The notes under the pieces are model-generated. The model ran no database searches. It was not told the DNA's origin and worked only from the letters and a program-made list of their open reading frames with translations. The translations under genes were made by a program, and so were the position numbers. A stretch of 64,000 nucleotides of DNA from Paraherbaspirillum soli (lineage in GTDB: Bacteria > Pseudomonadota > Gammaproteobacteria > Burkholderiales > Burkholderiaceae_D). Where the stretch lies: positions 496,001-560,000 of the forward strand of contig NZ_JBHSMT010000013.1 in NCBI RefSeq assembly GCF_042654985.1, written 5' to 3'. Positions 33,558 to 42,135 of the stretch are shown in pieces. Every line of letters starts with the position of its first letter. The stretch's first letter is position 1.

Positions 33558-35078
33558 ATGAATCTGGCAGACATCAGCAAACTGGGAATCCGCAATCCGT
33601 TCAAGCAGCGTTACGACAATTTCATCGGCGGCAAATTTGTGCCGCCGGTGAAGGGTGAATATTTCGAAAATATCAGCCCCGTGATCGGCAAGACCTTCTG
33701 CGAAGTCGCCCGCTCCAGTGCCGAAGATGTCGAACTGGCGCTGGATGCGGCCCATGCCGCAAAAGCAAGCTGGGGCAAGACTTCGCCTGCCGAGCGCGCC
33801 AACATCCTGAACAAGATCGCCGATCGGATGGAGGCCAATCTGGCAATGCTGGCGACCGCCGAAACCATCGACAACGGCAAGCCGATCCGCGAAACCATGG
33901 CGGCCGACATCCCATTGGCGATCGATCATTTTCGCTATTTTGCCGGCTGCATCCGGGCCCAGGAAGGCTCGGTGGCTACCATCGATGCCGACACCTACGC
34001 CTATCATTTCCATGAACCGCTGGGCGTGGTCGGCCAAATCATCCCATGGAATTTCCCGATCCTGATGGCGGTCTGGAAACTGGCGCCGGCGCTGGCTGCC
34101 GGCAATTGCGTGGTCTTGAAACCGGCCGAGCAAACGCCAGCTTCGATCATGGTATGGATCGAGCTGGTGCATGACCTGCTGCCGCCCGGCGTGCTCAATA
34201 TCGTGCAGGGTTTCGGACTGGAAGCCGGCAAGCCGCTGGCGTCCAGCAAGCGGATCGCGAAGATCGCATTCACCGGCGAGACCACCACCGGCCGCATGAT
34301 CATGCAATACGCATCGCAAAACATCATCCCGGTCACGCTAGAACTGGGCGGCAAATCGCCGAATGTGTTTTTTGCCGATGTGATGGAGCAGGACGATGCG
34401 TTTTTCGACAAATGCCTCGAAGGCTTCGCCATGTTCGCATTGAATCAGGGCGAGGTTTGCACCTGTCCATCGCGGGCACTGGTTCAAGAGTCGATCTACG
34501 AGCGCTTCATGGAGCGCGCACTGCAGCGGGTCAAAGCCATCAAGCAAGGCAATCCGCTGGACAACAACACCATGATCGGCGCCCAGGCATCGCAGGAACA
34601 GCTGGAAAAAATCCTGTCCTACATCGACATCGGCCAGCAGGAAGGCGCCAAGCTGCTGATCGGCGGCGGCCGCAAGCAGCTGGCCGGCGATTTTGAGACG
34701 GGTTATTACGTCGAGCCGACTGTATTCCAGGGCCATAACAAGATGCGCATCTTCCAGGAAGAAATCTTCGGCCCGGTGTTGTCGGTGACCACCTTCAAGG
34801 ACGAGGAAGAGGCGCTGGCGCTGGCCAACGACACCTTGTACGGCTTGGGCGCCGGCGTATGGACGCGCGACGGTTCGCGCGCGTTCCGGATGGGACGCGG
34901 GATCCAGGCCGGCCGGGTCTGGACCAATTGCTACCACCTGTATCCGGCGCATGCCGCATTCGGCGGCTACAAGCAATCCGGCATCGGCCGCGAAAACCAC
35001 AAGATGATGCTGGAGCATTATCAGCAGACCAAGAATCTGCTGGTCAGCTATAGCCCCAACGCATTAGGGTTTTTCTAG
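33558..35078 (+). CDS. NAD-dependent acetaldehyde dehydrogenase (ExaC/AcoD type)
   Basis: 506 residues from ATG 33558 with a good ribosome site (the frame opens at 33447). The catalytic Cys is about residue 301 in NQGEVCTCPSRALV, the general-base Glu is in TLELGGKSPNVFF, and PWNFPILMAVWKLAPALAAG is the family core. It oxidises acetaldehyde to acetate. In this context it takes acetaldehyde from ethanolamine ammonia-lyase. It is the first gene after the sigma-54 promoter and is followed by a DUF779 gene, its usual companion. Confidence 0.94.
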   Translation: MNLADISKLGIRNPFKQRYDNFIGGKFVPPVKGEYFENISPVIGKTFCEVARSSAEDVELALDAAHAAKASWGKTSPAERANILNKIADRMEANLAMLATAETIDNGKPIRETMAADIPLAIDHFRYFAGCIRAQEGSVATIDADTYAYHFHEPLGVVGQIIPWNFPILMAVWKLAPALAAGNCVVLKPAEQTPASIMVWIELVHDLLPPGVLNIVQGFGLEAGKPLASSKRIAKIAFTGETTTGRMIMQYASQNIIPVTLELGGKSPNVFFADVMEQDDAFFDKCLEGFAMFALNQGEVCTCPSRALVQESIYERFMERALQRVKAIKQGNPLDNNTMIGAQASQEQLEKILSYIDIGQQEGAKLLIGGGRKQLAGDFETGYYVEPTVFQGHNKMRIFQEEIFGPVLSVTTFKDEEEALALANDTLYGLGAGVWTRDGSRAFRMGRGIQAGRVWTNCYHLYPAHAAFGGYKQSGIGRENHKMMLEHYQQTKNLLVSYSPNALGFF

Positions 35079-35084
35079 GGGTCT

Positions 35085-35114
35085 GTTCTGCCTCGTTGTC
35101 CAACGGGGCAGAAC
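35085..35114 (+). promoter_or_regulatory. 13-bp hairpin between aldehyde dehydrogenase and DUF779
   Basis: GTTCTGCCTCGTT and AACGGGGCAGAAC pair fully (one G-T wobble) around a 4-base loop, starting 7 bp after the stop. There is no T-run, so it looks like an mRNA-stabilising or attenuating stem rather than a terminator. Confidence 0.6.
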
Positions 35115-35156
35115 GCAGCAACCCACGCCCTCCGTCCATCATCAACAGGAAAAATC

Positions 35157-35525
35157 ATGTCAACCACCACAGCCCGAGTCATCGCCACCGACGCCGCACT
35201 AGAACTGCTGCAGACACTCCGGCAACAACATGGCGCATTGATGTTCTTCCAGTCCGGCGGCTGCTGCGACGGCAGTTCGCCGATGTGTTACGCACGCGAT
35301 GAATTCCAGGTCGGCGACGCGGATGTATATCTGGGCGATCTGGATGGCGTGCCGTTTTATATCGGTGCGGAGCAGTTCGAATACTGGAAACACACCCAGC
35401 TGATCATCGACGTGGTGCATGGCAACGGCGGCATGTTCTCGCTGGAGAACGGCTCCGGCAAACGGTTCCTGACACGCTCGCGGCTGTTCAGCGACGACGA
35501 GTACGCGCAACTGCCCGGCAAGTAG
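35157..35525 (+). CDS. DUF779 family protein
   Basis: 122 residues. The hallmark is SGGCCDGSSPMCY (about residues 32-44), with adjacent cysteines that could bind metal, and VYLGDLDGVPFYI. DUF779 genes commonly sit next to ExaC/AcoD aldehyde dehydrogenases; the function is unproven. The TAG stop lies in the left arm of a palindromic element (35522-35737). It is probably co-transcribed with the dehydrogenase. Confidence 0.9.
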   Translation: MSTTTARVIATDAALELLQTLRQQHGALMFFQSGGCCDGSSPMCYARDEFQVGDADVYLGDLDGVPFYIGAEQFEYWKHTQLIIDVVHGNGGMFSLENGSGKRFLTRSRLFSDDEYAQLPGK

Positions 35526-35737
35526 GTCGGAAAAGCGCAGCGTCTTCCGACGCCGCGCACCAACTACCTGTGAGCAGGAACAACCGATTTTGATAGCCAA
35601 GCACTTGGCCCGCGTATCAGCTGCACCATGTCGGAAGGGTGGAGCAGGGGTTTCAGATGGCATGCCATCTGCCTGCGCAACGGTATCCGCTTGCAAGCGG
35701 ATACGCGCCCTGCAAGGGCTGCGCTTTTCCGACCTAC
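35522..35737. repeat. Palindromic cluster with GTAGGTCGGA ends
   Basis: The outer 19-bp inverted repeat is perfect (35522-35540 and 35719-35737). Inside are an 18-bp perfect palindrome (35654-35671, centre GGCATGCC), a 22-bp perfect palindrome (35683-35704, centre TTGCAA) and a GCCCT/AGGGC hairpin. It fills most of the 393-bp gap between DUF779 and the permease gene and may insulate or process the transcript. Confidence 0.8.
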
Positions 35738-35918
35738 GACACCTGGCAGCACGATAAGGCATGCATTTTGCTGATCACATCTGCAACGCCAGCATGTCTT
35801 CGTTTCGCGGCGATCGACATGAGTCGGCGTGCACCATCTTCATCCGCGGCCGCTCCAACGTGGGGCATCGGATAAGTTTTTTTTGCATCAGCACCAATCA
35901 TTCCAGTGGAGAAGTCGA

Positions 35919-37325
35919 ATGAATGCAGCGAACCCATCCGGCGCGGCGCCAGCGCTCAAACAAACCCTGGGGACCGTTCAACTGTGGGGAATTGCGGTCG
36001 GCCTGGTGATTTCGGGTGAATATTTCGGCTGGAGTTACGGCTGGGCCTCGGCCGGCACTCTCGGTTTTACAGTGACGGCACTATTCGTGGCCGCGATGTA
36101 TACCACCTTCATTTTCAGTTTCACCGAATTGACCACCGCTATCCCGCATGCCGGCGGCCCGTTCGCCTACAGCAAAAAAGCCTTCGGCGCGTTGGGCGGC
36201 TATCTGGCCGGCGCCGCCACCCTGATCGAATTCGTCTTCGCACCGCCTGCCATTGCCTTGGCGATCGGCGCTTACCTCAACGTCCAGTTCCCGGCGCTGG
36301 ATCCTAAGACCGCGGCGGTGGGTGCGTATCTGGTCTTCATGACGCTCAATATCGTAGGCGTGCAAATCGCCGCCGCGTTTGAGTTATGCGTGACCTTGCT
36401 GGCGATTTTCGAATTGCTGGTTTTCATGGGCGTGGTATCGCCGGGATTTTCGGTGGCTCACTTCGTCAAGGGCGGTTGGTCGGGCCAGGACAGCTTCAGC
36501 CTGGCGTCGATTCCCGGCATGTTTGCGGCGATCCCGTTTGCCATCTGGTTCTTCCTGGCGATCGAAGGCGTGGCGATGGCGGCGGAAGAAGCCAAGGATC
36601 CCAAACGCTCGATTCCGATTGCCTACATCACCGGCATCATCACGCTGGTGTTGCTGGCGATCGGCGTGATGGTGTTTGCCGGCGGCGCCGGCGACTGGAG
36701 CAAGCTGGCCAACATCAACGATCCGCTGCCGCAAGCGATGAAATTGATTGTCGGCGAACACAGCGGCTGGCTGCACATGCTGGTGTGGCTCGGCCTGTTC
36801 GGTTTGATCGCCTCGTTCCACGGCATCATTCTCGGCTATTCCCGTCAAATTTTTGCACTGGCGCGCGATGCCTATTTGCCGGCTTATTTTGCAAAAATCC
36901 ATCCCCGCTTCAACACCCCTCACCGTGCGATTCTGGCGGGCGGCGCAATCGGCATCGCCGCCATCTATAGCGATCAACTGATTACCCTCGGCGGTCAGAC
37001 CTTGACCGCCAACATCGTCACCATGTCGGTCTTTGGCGCCATCACGATGTACATCATCAGCATGTTGAGCTTGTTCAAATTGCGCCGCAGCGCACCGCAT
37101 ATGGTGCGCCCGTTCCGGGCGCCGTTTTACCCGTGGTTTCCGGCTTGTGCGCTGGCCGGTGCATGCGTCTGCATGGCGACCATGATTTATTACAACCCAT
37201 TGATCTTCGGCATTTTTGCGGCCTTCCTGGCATTCGGCTACGGCGTGTTCCTGATGACCAGCCATGAAGCCGCCAGTCCGGCGATCCCCGCCGCGACCCT
37301 GCAAGGTGGAGGACCGGAACAGTGA
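35919..37325 (+). CDS. eat: Ethanolamine permease
   Basis: 468 residues from ATG 35919 (the frame opens at 35829). It has about 12 hydrophobic segments of the APC superfamily; GIAVGLVISGEYFGWSYGWA near the N-terminus and FAIWFFLAIEGVAMAAEEAK are typical of the ethanolamine permease group. It imports ethanolamine across the inner membrane. Its TGA overlaps the GTG of eutB, so the two are co-translated. Confidence 0.93.
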   Translation: MNAANPSGAAPALKQTLGTVQLWGIAVGLVISGEYFGWSYGWASAGTLGFTVTALFVAAMYTTFIFSFTELTTAIPHAGGPFAYSKKAFGALGGYLAGAATLIEFVFAPPAIALAIGAYLNVQFPALDPKTAAVGAYLVFMTLNIVGVQIAAAFELCVTLLAIFELLVFMGVVSPGFSVAHFVKGGWSGQDSFSLASIPGMFAAIPFAIWFFLAIEGVAMAAEEAKDPKRSIPIAYITGIITLVLLAIGVMVFAGGAGDWSKLANINDPLPQAMKLIVGEHSGWLHMLVWLGLFGLIASFHGIILGYSRQIFALARDAYLPAYFAKIHPRFNTPHRAILAGGAIGIAAIYSDQLITLGGQTLTANIVTMSVFGAITMYIISMLSLFKLRRSAPHMVRPFRAPFYPWFPACALAGACVCMATMIYYNPLIFGIFAAFLAFGYGVFLMTSHEAASPAIPAATLQGGGPEQ

Positions 37326-38719
37326 AACGCCATCAATTCACGCATATTGTCGGCACCAAAACCTATCAGTTCCGCGACCTGAAAGACTTGATGGCCAAGG
37401 CCACGCCAGCGCGTTCCGGCGATTATCTGGCGGGGTTGGCGGCAGGCAGCGCGGAAGAACGGGTGGCGGCGCAAATGGCGCTGGCCGCCCTGCCGCTGAG
37501 CATCTTCCTCAACGATCTGCTGGTGCCCTATGAAAAGGATGAAATAAGCCGCCTGATTATCGACGAGCACGATGCCGTCGCCTTTGCCCCGATCAAGCAT
37601 CTGACCGTGGGCGATTTCCGCAACTGGCTGTTGAGCGACGAAGTCGATGCCGGCGTGCTCGCCGCGGCGGCGCCCGGCATCACGCCGGAGATGGCGGCGG
37701 CGGTATCGAAAATCATGCGCGTGCAAGACTTGATCCTGACCGCCAGGAAGTGCCGTGTCGTGACCCGCTTCCGGAACACGATCGGACTGGCAAACAGCCT
37801 CTCCACCCGCTTGCAACCCAACCATCCGACCGACGACGCCAGCGGCATCGCCGCCAGCATCCTGGATGGCTTGTTATACGGCAGCGGCGATGCGGTGATC
37901 GGCATCAATCCCGCCACCGACAATGTGCCGCAAGTGATCAAGATCGTTTCGATGTTGAACGAGGTCATTGATCAATATCAAATCCCAACCCAATCGTGCG
38001 TGCTGACGCATGTCACCAATACGATTGCAGCGATCGAGCGCGGCGCTCCGGTCGACCTGGTATTTCAGTCGATTGCCGGTACCGAAGCCGCCAATCTCGG
38101 CTTCGGCATCAATCTCAATTTGCTGGATGAGGCCCGCAACGCCGCCCTATCGCTAAAACGCGGCACCGTCGGCAATAACGTGATGTATTTCGAAACCGGC
38201 CAGGGCAGCGCCTTGTCGGCCAATGCGCACCACGGCGTCGATCAGCAAACGTGCGAGGCGCGCGCCTATGCGGTAGCCCGTAAGTTCAAGCCGCTGCTGG
38301 TCAATTCGGTGGTCGGCTTCATCGGCCCCGAATATTTATACGACGGCAAACAAATTATCCGGGCCGGACTGGAGGATCATTTTTGCGCCAAATTGCTCGG
38401 CCTGCCGATGGGCTGCGACGTCTGCTACACCAATCATGCGGAAGCCGACCAGAACGACATGGATATTTTGCTGACCTTGCTTGGCACTGCCGGCTGCACC
38501 TTCGTGATGGGCATCCCGGGATCGGATGACATCATGCTCAACTACCAGACCACCTCGTTCCATGATGCGCTGTATGCGCGTCGCGTTTTGGGATTGAAAC
38601 CGGCGCCGGAATTCGAGGCCTGGCTGAAGCAAATGCAGATCTTTGGCGACGGCGATGAAGTCAGGCTGGCCGCTGGACTGCCTGCGCCCTTTCAACAGGC
38701 TTTGCGGCGCTTGTCTTGA
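37322..38719 (+). CDS. eutB: Ethanolamine ammonia-lyase large subunit
   Basis: 465 residues with a GTG start overlapping the permease stop by 4 bp. EutB features: TYQFRDLKDLMAKATP, NHPTDDASGIAASILDGLLY, TQSCVLTHVTNTIAAIERG and GPEYLYDGKQIIRAGLEDHF. With EutC and adenosylcobalamin it splits ethanolamine to acetaldehyde and ammonia. No shell (eutS/M/N/L/K) or reactivase (eutA) genes are present here, so this is the simple non-compartment pathway. Confidence 0.97.
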   Translation: MKRHQFTHIVGTKTYQFRDLKDLMAKATPARSGDYLAGLAAGSAEERVAAQMALAALPLSIFLNDLLVPYEKDEISRLIIDEHDAVAFAPIKHLTVGDFRNWLLSDEVDAGVLAAAAPGITPEMAAAVSKIMRVQDLILTARKCRVVTRFRNTIGLANSLSTRLQPNHPTDDASGIAASILDGLLYGSGDAVIGINPATDNVPQVIKIVSMLNEVIDQYQIPTQSCVLTHVTNTIAAIERGAPVDLVFQSIAGTEAANLGFGINLNLLDEARNAALSLKRGTVGNNVMYFETGQGSALSANAHHGVDQQTCEARAYAVARKFKPLLVNSVVGFIGPEYLYDGKQIIRAGLEDHFCAKLLGLPMGCDVCYTNHAEADQNDMDILLTLLGTAGCTFVMGIPGSDDIMLNYQTTSFHDALYARRVLGLKPAPEFEAWLKQMQIFGDGDEVRLAAGLPAPFQQALRRLS

Positions 38720-38757
38720 GCAATTGATGACCGATTGATTTGGAGAATTTGAATCGC

Positions 38758-39615
38758 ATGAGCAAAATAAATCCAACCGTTATCACGAATCCATGGCAGG
38801 CATTGCGGCAATTCACGGCGGCTCGCATAGCGCTTGGCCGTGCCGGAATCAGCCTGCCGACCGCGGCGCAACTGGAATTTCAATTGGCGCACGCCAGGGC
38901 GCGGGATGCGGTGCATCTGGCCTTGGACGCGAAACTGCTGGCGCATCAGTTGAGCAGTTTTGCTGCAGCGGCCGACGGCGTCTGCATCAAGCTATGCAGC
39001 GCGGCGGAAAACCGCGACATCTATTTGCAGCGTCCGGACTTGGGCCGAAAACTCAATTCCGATTCACGCCAGATACTGCGAGAGTGGAGCCAGTTGCGGC
39101 AGGAAAGCGAAGCGCACGAAGGAGGTCTGAAACCACGTCCTTATGACCTCGCCTTGGTGATCGCGGATGGCCTGTCGGCACTCGCGATCGAGCAAAACGC
39201 GCAGCCATTTCTGCGCACCCTGATACCGAGAATGGCATCGGAAAACTGGTCGCTGGCGCCGATCACGATTGTGCGCCAGGGCCGGGTGGCGGTCGGCGAC
39301 GAGGTCGGTCAGCTGCTGGGCGCCAGAGCGGTCGTGGTCCTGATCGGCGAACGTCCCGGCCTCAGTTCGCCGGATAGCATGGGTCTGTACCTGACCTGGA
39401 AACCGGGAGTCGGCTTGACGGATGCAAACCGGAATTGCATTTCGAATGTGCGACCGGCAGGCTTGTCGTATGAAGAGGCCGCATTCAAGTTGCACTATCT
39501 ACTGTCCGAATCGCGCAGACGGCAATTGTCGGGCGTGCAGCTCAAGGATGAAACCGCGGCAGCGGATACTCAGATCAATCTGTCTGAACGTAATTTTTTG
39601 TTGGGCAGTCATTAA
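38758..39615 (+). CDS. eutC: Ethanolamine ammonia-lyase small subunit
   Basis: 285 residues from ATG 38758; TTG codons at 38740 and 38749 are possible earlier starts given GGAGAA at 38742-38747. TAARIALGRAGISLPTAAQL, LAHARARDAVHLALD and IGERPGLSSPDSMGLYLTW are typical of EutC, which completes the B12 site with EutB. It is the last gene of the cluster. No clear terminator follows before the convergent regulator. Confidence 0.95.
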   Translation: MSKINPTVITNPWQALRQFTAARIALGRAGISLPTAAQLEFQLAHARARDAVHLALDAKLLAHQLSSFAAAADGVCIKLCSAAENRDIYLQRPDLGRKLNSDSRQILREWSQLRQESEAHEGGLKPRPYDLALVIADGLSALAIEQNAQPFLRTLIPRMASENWSLAPITIVRQGRVAVGDEVGQLLGARAVVVLIGERPGLSSPDSMGLYLTWKPGVGLTDANRNCISNVRPAGLSYEEAAFKLHYLLSESRRRQLSGVQLKDETAAADTQINLSERNFLLGSH

Positions 39616-39667
39616 GGCTTGCAACCCTTACGCTCCCGACCTACGGCACCACTTTAATCGGTCTGCC

Positions 39668-41611
39668 TCAACGTAACTTCAGCTTGCGATACACCGTATT
39701 GCGCGACACACCCAATGCCTTGGCGGTTGCGGAAATATTGCCGCCATGGGCGTCCAGCGTTTTCCTGATCGCGGTCAGCGCCAGATCGTCCAGCCGGGGT
39801 GACATAAGGTCTTCGGTAGCTTCTTCGACCGCAGCAGGCGGCGCCTGCCCGACGGCATGCAAATCATCCAGAAAATCATCCGGCAGATGCTCCAGTCGAA
39901 TCTGCCGATCGGCGCCAGCCATGACCGCTGCGGTCCGCAACAAATTGTTCAGTTGACGAAAATTTCCCGGCCAGTAATGGCGTCGGAAGAACGCCATGAC
40001 ATCCGGCGCCACGGTGCAGCATCGAGCGCCGTTGGCCTCTTCCGCCAGCAATTTTTCGACGATGATGTCCAGATCGCTGCGCTCGCGCAGAGCCGGCAGT
40101 TTGACCACCAGGCCGTTCAGGCGGTAATACAGGTCTTCCCGAAATAAATTCCTGGCGATCAGGTCGCGCAGATCGCGATTGGTGGCGCAAATCAACGCCA
40201 CATTGACCGCGATCGACTTGGTGCTGCCGAGCGGCGTCACCATGCGCTCCTGCAGCACCCGCAACAGTCGTGCTTGCAGGCTCAGCGGCATATCGCCGAT
40301 TTCATCCAGGAAAAGCGTGCCGCCGTTTGCCTGCACAATCTTCCCCACCCCGCCTTTCTTTCTGGCGCCGGTAAATGCCCCTTCTTCATAGCCGAACAAC
40401 TCGGATTCAATCAGCGTCTCAGGAATCGAGGCGCAATTGACGGCGACAAAGGCGCCGTTCTTTCGCGGCGAATCGTTGTGTATCGCCTGCGCCAGCAATT
40501 CTTTGCCGGTGCCGGTTTCACCGGTAATCAGGATGGCAATATCCCGCCCGATCACTCTGTTGAGCTTGTCGATCAAGGCCGCCATCCGGGGATCGCCGGT
40601 GTTCAGGTAACGCAAGCTGGACAAGCGTCGCGGCGCCGGCAGCGGCGATGTTGCGGTGACCGCATCCGATGCCACGTGCGGCACCTCGTTGACGTGCTGA
40701 AAGACACTTTTCGACAGGCGCAACTCGGCCCGCGCAAACACCCGGACACCGCTGTGCAGACAAAGATTGAGCAAGCCCGGCGCGGCAGTCCGGCAATGGT
40801 CGAACAAGGCCGATAGCGGCCAACCGAACAGCGAGTTGAACGTATGCGAATGCAATGCCGCCAGTGGCAAACCGAGCTGGAACAAAGCGCTGCGATTGGC
40901 CGACAGAAAGCGGCCGCCCGGGGTAAAACAAGCGATGCCCTCCACCAGCGTCCCGATGAATTCTGCACGGCTGTGAAAATGCAGGGTGACGGCATCGTCG
41001 AACGCGGCAGTCAACAACTGGTTCTCAATCATTTGCGCCGACATCCGGACCAGGGCCATGGTGTGCTTGTGATAGCTGCCGCGGTCGCCGCTGACGTCCA
41101 GCACTCCGAGAATCTTGCTCTGATGGTCGAAAATCGGCGCCGCCGAACAGGTCAGGAAATGGTTCGCCGACAGATAGTGGGCATCGGCGTGGATCGTGGT
41201 CGGCGCCCCTTCTGCAAGCGCGGTACCGATCGCATTGGTGCCCTTGCTTTGCTCCGACCATGTGACACCAGGATTCAGCGCGACCCGATCCGCCTTTGCC
41301 AGAAAATCGTCGTCACCCAGCGCATGCACGATGACGCCGTTGGCATCGGTCAGGATCACCATGTTGTGAGTGTTGACGATCTGGTCGTACAGCGTTTCCA
41401 TCACCGGCAGCGCATAGGTATGCAGCACCTGATTCTGCTCCAGCAACAAGGACAACTCAGCGCGATCAAGCGGCGCGATTTCCGGCTTGCCATTTCTTTT
41501 TAAGCCGTAAGCAGTCGAGCGCCGGTGCGATTGTTCGATCATGGATAGTGCGGAAGCAGGTGATTCAGCCGAAAAAGCAGGATCCGGCCCTTTCAATGAC
41601 ATCCCATTCAT
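39668..41611 (-). CDS. Sigma-54-dependent activator, AcoR-like
   Basis: 647 residues from ATG 41611, which has AAGGAG at seven bases (the frame opens at 41719). Order: an N-terminal GAF-type sensor (about 60-230), a linker, an AAA+ domain with Walker A TGETGTGKELLAQ and the sigma-54 contact loop EEGAFTGARK, and a C-terminal Fis-type helix-turn-helix (GNISATAKALGVSRNTVYRK). AcoR-type proteins respond to acetoin or aldehydes. It converges with eutC, and a -24/-12 box lies before the aldehyde dehydrogenase, so it probably activates this cluster. Confidence 0.93.
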   Translation of the reverse strand: MNGMSLKGPDPAFSAESPASALSMIEQSHRRSTAYGLKRNGKPEIAPLDRAELSLLLEQNQVLHTYALPVMETLYDQIVNTHNMVILTDANGVIVHALGDDDFLAKADRVALNPGVTWSEQSKGTNAIGTALAEGAPTTIHADAHYLSANHFLTCSAAPIFDHQSKILGVLDVSGDRGSYHKHTMALVRMSAQMIENQLLTAAFDDAVTLHFHSRAEFIGTLVEGIACFTPGGRFLSANRSALFQLGLPLAALHSHTFNSLFGWPLSALFDHCRTAAPGLLNLCLHSGVRVFARAELRLSKSVFQHVNEVPHVASDAVTATSPLPAPRRLSSLRYLNTGDPRMAALIDKLNRVIGRDIAILITGETGTGKELLAQAIHNDSPRKNGAFVAVNCASIPETLIESELFGYEEGAFTGARKKGGVGKIVQANGGTLFLDEIGDMPLSLQARLLRVLQERMVTPLGSTKSIAVNVALICATNRDLRDLIARNLFREDLYYRLNGLVVKLPALRERSDLDIIVEKLLAEEANGARCCTVAPDVMAFFRRHYWPGNFRQLNNLLRTAAVMAGADRQIRLEHLPDDFLDDLHAVGQAPPAAVEEATEDLMSPRLDDLALTAIRKTLDAHGGNISATAKALGVSRNTVYRKLKLR

Positions 41612-41862
41612 CTTGTCTCCTTGGATCGCCGCCATTCTCTGGCGCTCGAAATACTGTTTTTTTTTGTAGTCTACCGATGAACGACGATGGTGGTAACCGG
41701 ACGGTGCTTGCGCCTGCAATATATGTCAGGGTCGGCATCCGTAATCGTCGATCGCACCGATTCAGAGTTACCCACAGAAATTGTGGACAGTCCTGTGGAT
41801 AACTTCGATGCGACTCAGTTAAGTATTTGATCCATATAGAGTTTATCCCGCTGCACACTGTT

Positions 41863-42017
41863 GGGCACCTCTACAAACCTACTGCAGGGTTTGGCAAACC
41901 CGCCAATCTCGGGGCTGCAGGGGTGACATATTCGTCGCCGTACAGTCGTACGACTGCAGTTGTTGCAACATCGTCGCCCCGACCTTGGGCCGCTCGCTAC
42001 GGTTTTTAGAGGTGCCC
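41863..42017. repeat. Structured intergenic repeat, copy 3 (subtype B, reverse, 155 bp)
   Basis: The ends GGGCACCTCTACAAACC (41863) and GGTTTTTAGAGGTGCCC (42001-42017) differ by one base as inverted repeats. The orientation is opposite to copies 1 and 2, and it has an extra internal stretch. It is the largest copy. Together with DNA that shows no gene it fills the 524-bp gap between the activator and the GDSL gene. Confidence 0.85.
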
Positions 42018-42094
42018 TGTTGACGCGTTAGGCGCTGACGCGCGCCTTGACAGAGCTTGGGACGATGAGGAATCGAGGCTGGCGAGAGCTTGAA

Positions 42095-42125
42095 GCAAAG
42101 CCACGTTCGATCAACGTGGCTTTGC
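42095..42125. terminator. 13-bp hairpin after the GDSL gene
   Basis: GCAAAGCCACGTT and AACGTGGCTTTGC are a perfect pair around five bases, 10 bp downstream of the stop on the minus strand. The following T-tract is short, so it is a likely but not classic terminator. Confidence 0.65.
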
Positions 42126-42135
42126 CTGCGGGGGC

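Noticed and set aside
36384..37304. 306-residue minus-strand open frame
   Set aside because: Antisense to the ethanolamine permease; no family features.
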